NCBI GenBank assembly: GCA_937894495.1
Contig: CALCRR010000405.1
Coordinates: 1-11,594 of the forward strand
DNA: 11,594 nt
DNA from: an uncultured Ruminococcus sp.
GTDB lineage: Bacteria; Bacillota; Clostridia; Oscillospirales; Ruminococcaceae
Direction: 5' to 3'
In this document: positions 5,981 through 11,594 of the stretch, piece by piece
Layout: the number at the start of each line of letters is the position of its first letter
Numbering within the stretch: the stretch's first letter is position 1
Notes under the pieces: model-generated
What the model was told of the DNA's origin: nothing
What the model saw: the letters and a program-made list of their open reading frames with translations, nothing else
The model's database searches: none
Translations under genes and position numbers: made by a program

Positions 5981-6532
5981 ATGGGCGGACCTCATAAGGA
6001 GCTTTTGCATTATGCCAAAGAGCATTTCAGGACCGTGACACGCCACAGGCATGAGGTCATGAAAAACTGCTTCAGGGCAGGTATACCACTGCAGGGGCTG
6101 CTGCACGATCTTTCAAAGTATTCTCCCGAGGAGTTTATCACGGGGGTGAAGTATTACCAGGGCACACGCTCCCCCCATGAGGGCGAGAGGGAGTCCTACG
6201 GATTTTCATATGCGTGGATGCACCATAAGGGCAGAAACAAGCACCATTTTGAATACTGGACCGACTACGACCCCGTCACCAGAAAGCTATCGCCTGTTAA
6301 AATGCCCCTTAAATATGTTAAGGAGATGTTCTGCGACAGGGTGGCTGCCAGCAAGATATATATGGGCGAGAACTATAACAACGGCTCAGCGCTGGCATAT
6401 TATATGAAGGGCAAGGGCTCCAGAAATATCCACCCCGACACCGCGGCACTGATAGAAAAGCTGCTGACGATGCTGAAGCTCAAAGGTGAGGAGCGTACCT
6501 TTGCATATATCCGCAGACTGAGGTCATATTGA
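5981..6532 (+). CDS. DUF5662-type protein (HD-like, function unknown)
   Basis: This 183-residue soluble protein resembles the DUF5662 family found widely in Firmicutes. The hallmarks visible are HDLSKYSPEEF (42-52) and a His-rich HHKGRNKHHFEYW (81-93). The latter is followed by an amphipathic segment with CDRVAASKIY (118-127). The conserved His and Asp residues suggest metal binding, perhaps an HD-phosphohydrolase-like fold; that is inference, since no activity is established to my knowledge. ATG 5981 follows an AGGAAAGG site at 5962-5969. The diguanylate cyclase gene starts 96 bases downstream on the same strand without a clear terminator between them, so co-transcription is possible. There is no signal peptide or membrane segment. 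Confidence 0.85.
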   Translation: MGGPHKELLHYAKEHFRTVTRHRHEVMKNCFRAGIPLQGLLHDLSKYSPEEFITGVKYYQGTRSPHEGERESYGFSYAWMHHKGRNKHHFEYWTDYDPVTRKLSPVKMPLKYVKEMFCDRVAASKIYMGENYNNGSALAYYMKGKGSRNIHPDTAALIEKLLTMLKLKGEERTFAYIRRLRSY

Positions 6533-6628
6533 TAAGGCTTTGCAGGTCTTGTCTCAAAAAAAACATTTTATGCAGTTCTCTTTCACCGCCGATAACGGAA
6601 AGGGAATGCCTGTAAAAAGGGTGTTTTT

Positions 6629-8533
6629 ATGTTTAAAGGCAGTAAGAAAAATTATAAAATAATAGGGATAATAGCAGCTGCCATACAGAAGGAGTATGTT
6701 AAGGATATCGCCATGTCCGTAAGCAGAGAGGCTATCGCAAGAGGGTATAAGGTCATGCTGTTCTGCACCTATCACGACCTGTTCCACGATACCATGTTCA
6801 CTAAGGGCGAGTCAAGCATTTTCAAGCTGGCAGGCTCTGAGCTTTTAGATGCAGTGGTGCTGCTGCCTGAGTCTGTAAAAAGCCCTGCCGCCTGGGAGGG
6901 GCTGCTCAGGGATACCAAGGCTATGGGCATACCCCTTTTGTGTATTGACCGCAATGTGGAGGGCTGCAGCAGTATAGTTTTTGATTATAAAAGCGCCTTT
7001 GAGGGCATTGTAAGGCACGTTGTTGAGCACCACCGCTGCAGGCGTGTGAACTTTATCGCAGGCATAAAGGGCAACAGCTTTTCTGAGGAAAGGGTGGAGT
7101 GCTATAAAAAAGTGCTGGCTGAAAACGGCATAGAGTTTGAAGAAAAACGGCTGGGCTACGGCGATTTCTGGGAGATACCCACCAAACAGGTAATGGAGGA
7201 TTTTTTTGAAAGCGGGCTGGAGCTCCCCGAAGCCATAATATGCTGTAACGATGTGGCGGCTATAACCGCCTGCAAATGTCTTAAAAGCAGGGGCTATAAT
7301 GTGCCCGAGGACGTGATAGTAACAGGCTTTGACGGCATAGAGCTGGAGCGCTATACCGTGCCCAGACTCACCACCGCCGCTGCCGATATACACGGTATGA
7401 GCGTTCAGGCTATGAATATCCTGGACTCAGCCATTGCAGGGGTCGTGATGCCCGATGTCACCGTTATACCCTACAGAATGAGGCTATCCCATTCCTGCGG
7501 CTGCAAGGTGGGCTCTGTCACCGATATCAATGATAAGATAATGGAGCTTTACAACAGGATAAATAACTCCCTTGGTCACGAGACCCATATGTTTGCATAC
7601 GTGTTCCATGCGGTGGAGCTGAGGGATATGGACACCATGGGGGATATCATGGTAAGGTATGCCGACCTGTACACCTGGTGCTGCCTGAACTCCGATTTTA
7701 TCAGCGACAAGCGTGAGAAAAGGCGGTATAACGAGTATTATACCGAGACCATGCATCTGCTGGCAAGGTGCGATAACGGCAAGCTCACAAAGCATATTGA
7801 TTTTCCTGCAAAGGATATGCTGCCCGATATGGAGGACGTGCTTGAGGAGCATAACATACTGATGTTTCTGCCCCTGCATTTTCAGGAGGAGATAATGGGC
7901 TACTGCGCCGTTTCCATCAATACCGAAAGCTTTAATTTTGATAACACTCACCGCTTTATAAACAACACCAACCAGATATTTGAAAACCTTAAAAACCGTG
8001 TTCGCTTGCAGCAGGCATATGCCGAGATGGAGGAGATGCACCTGAGAGACCCCATGACGGGGGTATACAACCGCAGGGGCTTTTACAAAAGCGTTGCCGA
8101 GCTGGGGGCTAAATACGGCAGCAGCAAAAAGTATCTGCTTTTCTCGGCTGACCTTGACGGGCTCAAAAGCATAAACGACAGCCACGGCCATCTTATGGGA
8201 GATGCGGCTATCGTTGAGACCTCAGCAGCCATGAGCAGCTATGATGACGAAGCCGTCTGCGCAAGGTTCGGCGGCGATGAGTTCGTGGCAGTTATGGCGG
8301 TTGATGACGCCGAAGGCTTTAAGACTGATTACATGGCACATATCGACAGCGAGCTGGCTGATTACAACAGCCGCAGCGGTCTGCCCTTTGAGGTATCTTT
8401 GAGCATAGGCGCTGCCGATCTGGCAGGGGTAGATGTGGCAAGCATTGAGGAAGCCATGAAGGAAGCGGATAAGCATATGTACAAAACAAAAAAGCAGCGG
8501 CATAAAGATGCGGCTGCAAAGGCTGACTTATAA
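6629..8533 (+). CDS. Diguanylate cyclase with LacI-type ligand-binding sensor domain
   Basis: Predicted to make c-di-GMP from two GTP. Of its 634 residues, about 8-290 form a periplasmic-binding-protein-like domain of the LacI/GalR effector type. This shows the signature GFDGIELERYTVPRLTTAAAD (233-253) and ends in SCGC (289-292). It lacks both a signal peptide and a DNA-binding HTH, so it should sense a ligand in the cytoplasm. Residues 300-455 are an intermediate region, possibly GAF-like. A short helix (about 456-472) leads into the GGDEF domain, which starts at RDPMTGVYNRRGF (473-485). The metal Asp508 is in ADLDGLKSIND and the active-site RFGGDEF is intact (546-552). The position of the usual RxxD inhibitory site reads differently (SYDDEAV), so product inhibition may be absent. 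The start has AAAGGG about 8 bases upstream. The gene converges on an EAL gene. Confidence 0.93.
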   Translation: MFKGSKKNYKIIGIIAAAIQKEYVKDIAMSVSREAIARGYKVMLFCTYHDLFHDTMFTKGESSIFKLAGSELLDAVVLLPESVKSPAAWEGLLRDTKAMGIPLLCIDRNVEGCSSIVFDYKSAFEGIVRHVVEHHRCRRVNFIAGIKGNSFSEERVECYKKVLAENGIEFEEKRLGYGDFWEIPTKQVMEDFFESGLELPEAIICCNDVAAITACKCLKSRGYNVPEDVIVTGFDGIELERYTVPRLTTAAADIHGMSVQAMNILDSAIAGVVMPDVTVIPYRMRLSHSCGCKVGSVTDINDKIMELYNRINNSLGHETHMFAYVFHAVELRDMDTMGDIMVRYADLYTWCCLNSDFISDKREKRRYNEYYTETMHLLARCDNGKLTKHIDFPAKDMLPDMEDVLEEHNILMFLPLHFQEEIMGYCAVSINTESFNFDNTHRFINNTNQIFENLKNRVRLQQAYAEMEEMHLRDPMTGVYNRRGFYKSVAELGAKYGSSKKYLLFSADLDGLKSINDSHGHLMGDAAIVETSAAMSSYDDEAVCARFGGDEFVAVMAVDDAEGFKTDYMAHIDSELADYNSRSGLPFEVSLSIGAADLAGVDVASIEEAMKEADKHMYKTKKQRHKDAAAKADL

Positions 8534-8547
8534 ACAAAATGATAAAC

Positions 8548-8583
8548 AAATGACCGCCCGAAGGTGAAGTCGGACGGTCATTT
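8548..8583. terminator. Bidirectional intrinsic terminator between the convergent c-di-GMP genes
   Basis: The arms 8548-8561 and 8570-8583 (AAATGACCG...CGGTCATTT) pair with a single mismatch around an 8-base loop. TTTTTATTTA follows on the plus strand, and a T-rich TTTGTTTATC follows on the minus strand. It lies 15 bases after the GGDEF gene stop and 54 bases past the EAL gene stop. Confidence 0.9.
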
Positions 8584-8636
8584 TTATTTATAGCTGCATA
8601 ATATCTGTTTCAGATAAAATACAGCGCCGATAAACG

Positions 8637-10301
8637 TCAGCTGAAATACTTTTCAACAAAGCTGTTCATTATAACGGGTCTTGAATAGTAGTAGCCCTGA
8701 TAGCTGTAGATGTAAAACTGCTTTGCGAAATCTATCATCTCTCGGGTCTCCATACCCTCAAGGCAGATATGCACTTTAAGCTCCTGTGCGCAGCTGGATA
8801 TCGCCTTGATGATAGACTGGTTGACAGTGTTGGTCATTATATCCTTAGTGAAGCCCCTGTCAAATTTCAGCGTCTCAACAGGCAGGTCACTAAGCAGGTT
8901 AAGGGACGAATAGCCTGTGCCGAAATCGTCAATAGCTATCTTTATGCCAAGCCCCGTGAAGTAGTCTATCTCCCTGTGTAAAAACTCCCTCTCCAGCTGG
9001 CGGCAGCTCTCTGTCAGCTCCATACAAAGGTTTTTGGCAGAAAAGCCCGTTTCCTCCAGTATCACCCTTACCGAGTCCCTGAAAAGCGGGTGAGACAGCT
9101 GTGTGTATGAGATATTTACGTTGAGCACAAAGTCGGGGAACTTATCAACAATGCTCCTGCTCTCGCTCAGCGACCGCCTGAGTATCCAGTTGCCCAGCCC
9201 GAAAAAGCTGGGGTCGTTTTCAAGCAGGGGTATGAACACCCCCGGCATTACCTCGCCAAACTCTTTGCTCTTCCACCTGAGAAGTGCCTCTGCCCCTATA
9301 AGCTCCTCACTGTCCGAGGATATCAGCGGCTGATAGCACATATAAAAGCCCTCATAGTCATTGAGCATGGCTTTTCTCAGCGCACTTATCAGCTCCAGCT
9401 TTCTGCGCTTTGTGCCCTTCATGCTGTCGTCGAACACGTAAAGCTCACCGTGGTGCTCCTGCTTTGACTGCTCCAGAGCATATCTGGCACTGCCCTGCAC
9501 CGAGAACTCGTCATAATCGCCGCTGAGCATAACTGCGCCTGCCGAAACTGTTATGGGTATGCGTATGCCGTCCACAAAGACGTTATACTTCATCTCGTAC
9601 TGAATTTTCCTGAAAATATCGTATATCCCCGGTATCTGCATATCGGTGAAAAAGCAGGCGAATTTAACGCCGTCCATACGGTACACCTTGCAGCCCCTGC
9701 CAAGCAGCCCCTGCAGCCTGCTGCCCACCTCTTTGAGCACCCTGTTGCCGAAGCTGTAGGAGTAGATATCGTTTATCTCCGAAAAGCTGTTTATGCCTAT
9801 AAGCAGCTCCACCGCCTCTTTGCCTGAGTCCCTCAGCTCCTTGATATGCTGCAAAAACTCATAGATATTATAAAGGCTGGTAGCTGCGTCAACATTATCC
9901 GCAATGCCGTGGTTTTCCAGCGTGCCCACAAAAATATCGGGTGAGTCACCGCTGCCCTTCATCACCTTGCCGCTGCAGGTGATGATAACATATTCGCCGT
10001 TTTTGTTCAGCGCCCTGTAATCCAGCTTATGGGTGTTTTTCTCGCCCGAAAAAACAGCTTTTATATCATCGAGGTATTTCTGCCTGTCATCAGGATGTAT
10101 ATGCTCAGCCCACTTGGCGCCTGCATTTTTTATGTACTCGCCCGACAGACCAAAATAATCAACAGCATTTTTTGACCATCTGGAAACATCGTCCCTCATA
10201 TTGCAAAGATACACATACCGCCTGTCAGAGGTCTCGGCAAAGCCTTCAAATATCCTGTTTTCAAGCTCTGTCATCTGCATTTTGATATTATCCTGTGCCA
10301 T
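8637..10301 (-). CDS. PAS, degenerate GGDEF and EAL protein, predicted c-di-GMP phosphodiesterase
   Basis: Predicted to hydrolyse c-di-GMP to pGpG. Of its 554 residues, about 27-132 form a PAS domain of the PAS_3 type (IHPDDRQKYL at 68-77). Residues 138-292 are a GGDEF-like domain whose active site reads RMDGVKF (208-214) instead of RxGGDEF, so it is not expected to make c-di-GMP and may bind GTP or only regulate. The EAL domain (about 300-545) keeps all key residues: EALLRW with Glu338, Asn396 (NVNIS), Glu428 (ELTES), Asp458-Asp459 (DDFGTGYSS), Lys479, Glu515 in CLEGMET and Gln535 (QGYYYSRP). There are no membrane segments. The ATG has a strong GGGAGGTGAT site 6 bases upstream. It is transcribed towards the diguanylate cyclase and shares its terminator. 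Confidence 0.94.
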   Translation of the reverse strand: MAQDNIKMQMTELENRIFEGFAETSDRRYVYLCNMRDDVSRWSKNAVDYFGLSGEYIKNAGAKWAEHIHPDDRQKYLDDIKAVFSGEKNTHKLDYRALNKNGEYVIITCSGKVMKGSGDSPDIFVGTLENHGIADNVDAATSLYNIYEFLQHIKELRDSGKEAVELLIGINSFSEINDIYSYSFGNRVLKEVGSRLQGLLGRGCKVYRMDGVKFACFFTDMQIPGIYDIFRKIQYEMKYNVFVDGIRIPITVSAGAVMLSGDYDEFSVQGSARYALEQSKQEHHGELYVFDDSMKGTKRRKLELISALRKAMLNDYEGFYMCYQPLISSDSEELIGAEALLRWKSKEFGEVMPGVFIPLLENDPSFFGLGNWILRRSLSESRSIVDKFPDFVLNVNISYTQLSHPLFRDSVRVILEETGFSAKNLCMELTESCRQLEREFLHREIDYFTGLGIKIAIDDFGTGYSSLNLLSDLPVETLKFDRGFTKDIMTNTVNQSIIKAISSCAQELKVHICLEGMETREMIDFAKQFYIYSYQGYYYSRPVIMNSFVEKYFS

Positions 10302-10382
10302 CAGAGATCACCTCCCTTTCCCTTATTGCTTTCATTTTATCCCTTTATGATCCTATAAACCCACATTATCATTATTTTTTAA

Positions 10383-10411
10383 ATTATACCACATTTTAGA
10401 AAATAATACAA
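10383..10411 (-). promoter_or_regulatory. Sigma-A promoter of the EAL gene
   Basis: On the minus strand, TTGTAT (10406-10411) and a perfect TATAAT (10383-10388) are 17 bases apart. TGG before the -10 box gives an extended -10. Confidence 0.65.
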
Positions 10412-10423
10412 CAGCTTTAACAA

Positions 10424-10570
10424 TTATTTAATCTTTCCAACCTCATTTTTAGCGTTTTGCACAATTTCAACAGCAACTTCACCGGCATAAGCCACTAAAA
10501 TAGTATAGTTTGACCTTGTGAAAACCCCGAAAACAGGCACTTTCGCAGTTTTCGACAAAGATTTCAGCAA
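10424..10570 (-). CDS. Possible 48-residue ORF of unknown function
   Basis: This minus-strand frame starts at TTG 10570, or possibly GTG further in. It ends in a hydrophobic then charged stretch (TILVAYAGEVAVEIVQNAKN). No ribosome binding site precedes any candidate start, and an in-frame stop closes the frame upstream at 10586-10588. The amino-acid pattern looks protein-like, but it may be a gene remnant or chance. Confidence 0.15.
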   Translation of the reverse strand: MLKSLSKTAKVPVFGVFTRSNYTILVAYAGEVAVEIVQNAKNEVGKIK

Positions 10571-10622
10571 TAGTAAAAAATCAAATTATAAAACACTCAC
10601 GAAAAGTATTGCTCAGTGCGCT

Positions 10623-10665
10623 TTTTATTGGGGGAGACCCTTTTGGAAAGGGGTCTGGGGAATAA
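10623..10665. repeat. Short form of the mosaic intergenic repeat
   Basis: Read on the minus strand, its two halves match the two ends of the element at 2412-2599 without the interior. AGACCCTTTT and AAAGGGGTCT form a hairpin with a G-T pair around a very short loop. It starts 15 bases after the relQ stop and might serve as a weak terminator, but no T-run follows. Confidence 0.65.
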
Positions 10666-10680
10666 CGCACAAACCTATAC

Positions 10681-11394
10681 TTATTCCTCTTCTGAGAGGA
10701 TATTTTTAATGCTTTGCATTTTTCTGTCCCACTGGGCGCTGTCATCGGCGCATTTTTTCAGGTCTGCGGCTAACATATCCAGCTTTTCCTGTGAGAGATT
10801 TTTCTTATATCTCAGCTTATGCTCCAGGCTTGCCCAGAAGTCCATAGCGATGGTCCTCAGCTGCACCTCCACCTTAACGGGGCGCTTTTCGTTTTCGAGA
10901 AAAATGGGGACCTCCACAATAAGGTGCAAGCTGCGGTAGCCGTTGGGCTTGGGGTTTTGTATATAGTCCTTCATTTTTATAAGGGTGATATCGTCCTGCT
11001 GCAAAAGGCAGTCTGCCAGCTTATAGATATCCTGAATGAAAGAGCACACCACCCTTATGCCTGCGATATCGTAGATATTATCCTCCAGCGAGCCCAGATT
11101 TCTGGGGATATCCTTTTTGACCATTTTGCGCATTATGCTGCCGTAGCTTTTCACTCTTGAGGAGATAAACTCGATAGGGTTGCTCTCACTTTTCACCGAG
11201 AACTGCTCGTTGAGCACCTTAAACTTAGTCTCGACCTCCATAATGGCGCATTTATAGTAGGAAAAAAACTGCTGCAGCGGCACCATGCTTTCCTCCATGA
11301 TATTTATAAAATCATTTTCGGTGTAGTCGCTGAGGGAGAGGTCCTCGATAGCGTTCATAAGCTCAGCCTTCACCTGCGGTGTAAGATAATCCAT
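10681..11394 (-). CDS. relQ: Small alarmone synthetase, RelQ type (GTP pyrophosphokinase)
   Basis: Predicted to transfer pyrophosphate from ATP to GTP or GDP, making (p)ppGpp. At 237 residues it carries only the synthetase domain, with no HD hydrolase, TGS or ACT domains, as in the RelQ/YjbM small alarmone synthetases. Visible motifs are SSRVKSYGSIMRKM (78-91), YDIAGIRVVCSF (108-119, with Asp109 as the expected metal ligand), NPKPNGYRSLH (147-157), VEVQLRT (175-181) and FWASLEHKLRYK (186-197). All are intact. The C-terminal helices (200-237) fit the tetramerising tail of this group. ATG 11394 follows AAGGAG by 6 bases. It has its own promoter and stands apart from the EAL gene by 379 bases. 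Some databases label this family simply GTP pyrophosphokinase; RelP is the main alternative. Confidence 0.92.
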   Translation of the reverse strand: MDYLTPQVKAELMNAIEDLSLSDYTENDFINIMEESMVPLQQFFSYYKCAIMEVETKFKVLNEQFSVKSESNPIEFISSRVKSYGSIMRKMVKKDIPRNLGSLEDNIYDIAGIRVVCSFIQDIYKLADCLLQQDDITLIKMKDYIQNPKPNGYRSLHLIVEVPIFLENEKRPVKVEVQLRTIAMDFWASLEHKLRYKKNLSQEKLDMLAADLKKCADDSAQWDRKMQSIKNILSEEE

Positions 11395-11427
11395 GATCTT
11401 CTCCTTTTTGATCTCTGCATACGGTTA

Positions 11428-11450
11428 TGAAAAGGGCTCAGTCCTTTTCA
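11428..11450 (-). promoter_or_regulatory. Hairpin at the 5' end of the relQ transcript
   Basis: TGAAAAGG and CCTTTTCA pair over 8 base pairs around a 7-base loop. The expected transcription start (11449-11450) coincides with the first paired base, so the mRNA would begin in a stem. Such ends can protect mRNA from 5' decay; this role is inferred. Confidence 0.5.
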
Positions 11451-11455
11451 CAGTA

Positions 11456-11484
11456 ATTATATCACAACAATAAATCCTTGTCAA
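11456..11484 (-). promoter_or_regulatory. Perfect consensus sigma-A promoter of relQ
   Basis: On the minus strand TTGACA (11479-11484) and TATAAT (11456-11461) are both exact consensus with a 17-base spacer. The leader is about 55 bases. The repeat copy 3 ends 2 bases upstream of the -35 box. Confidence 0.9.
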
Positions 11485-11486
11485 AT

Positions 11487-11594
11487 GTCCTCACCGGACG
11501 GGGTATTTCCCCCACCTATCGCACTATTGTTGAGTAGGTAAGCACTCGAGTCCTCCCCGGAGGGGAGGGGGCGCTTTCGTGGCAGCTAGTATTT
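11487..11594 (-). repeat. Interspersed 108-base repeat, copy 3 (right window end)
   Basis: It is the reverse complement of 1-108 with one mismatch. Its conserved block 11487-11517 abuts the relQ promoter, and the core is 11518-11547. The second block runs to the window edge, where the repeat is cut at exactly the same base as copy 1. Confidence 0.9.

Larger units (their letters stand above)
10302..10680. other. Gene-poor stretch between relQ and the EAL gene
   Basis: It contains the EAL gene promoter (10383-10411), a possible tiny ORF (10424-10570, minus), and the short form of the mosaic repeat (10623-10665) just after the relQ stop. The leader of the EAL gene is about 75 bases. No RNA gene was recognised. 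Confidence 0.6.

Noticed and set aside
7484..8191. 235-codon minus-strand frame inside the diguanylate cyclase gene
   Set aside because: It is antisense to clear GGDEF coding sequence; no start signal and no domain.
10518..10709. 63-codon plus-strand frame running into the relQ 3' end
   Set aside because: It crosses the intergenic repeat and overlaps relQ antisense; no ribosome site.
1..11594. A composite transposon bounded by 108-base inverted repeats
   Set aside because: There is no transposase or integrase, the genes are ordinary chromosomal ones, and a third copy of the repeat sits inside; a contig break in a repeat explains it better.

Overview
The window looks like chromosomal DNA from a Clostridia-class gut or rumen bacterium, most likely Ruminococcus or a close Oscillospiraceae relative. 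This is inferred from the protein families, the AAGGAG-type ribosome binding sites, the sigma-A promoters (often with an extended -10) and the repeat-rich intergenic DNA. I found no rRNA, tRNA, CRISPR array, transposase, integrase or phage gene. Both ends are the same 108-base repeat in inverted orientation (107 of 108 identical). The window is therefore probably an assembly contig that broke in an interspersed repeat, although a true terminal inverted repeat cannot be excluded from the sequence alone.

Layout. 1-108: repeat copy 1, then a promoter. 191-1336 (+): secreted or membrane-anchored protein of unknown function. 1418-2371 (+): serine alpha/beta hydrolase of the monoacylglycerol lipase type. 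2390-2599: mosaic inverted repeat. 2623-3330 (+): sirtuin NAD-dependent deacylase. 3386-3544: MITE-like palindromic element between convergent genes. 3597-4865 (-): LarC nickel-insertion protein with a very His-rich insert. 4934-5960: larC promoter, then about 1 kb of gene-poor DNA holding two tandem units of the end repeat, hairpins, an orphan terminator and a possible broken small ORF. 5981-6532 (+): DUF5662-type protein. 6629-8533 (+): diguanylate cyclase with a LacI-like sensor. 8548-8583: bidirectional terminator. 8637-10301 (-): PAS, degenerate GGDEF and EAL protein. 10302-10680: gene-poor DNA with the EAL gene promoter and a short repeat. 10681-11394 (-): RelQ-type small (p)ppGpp synthetase with a perfect consensus promoter. 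11487-11594: repeat copy 3.

How the genes fit together. The right half is rich in nucleotide second-messenger enzymes: a c-di-GMP synthase, a convergent predicted c-di-GMP phosphodiesterase and an alarmone synthetase. LarC stands alone, without larA, larB or larE in the window. The other genes look like separate single-gene units.

The most interesting structural signal is the end-repeat family. Every copy has two strongly conserved blocks around a length-conserved 30-base variable core. Every copy lies in the same orientation 2, 8 or 16 bases upstream of the -35 box of a recognisable sigma-A promoter (gene at 191, larC, relQ). This suggests a mobile upstream regulatory or insulating element rather than random debris.
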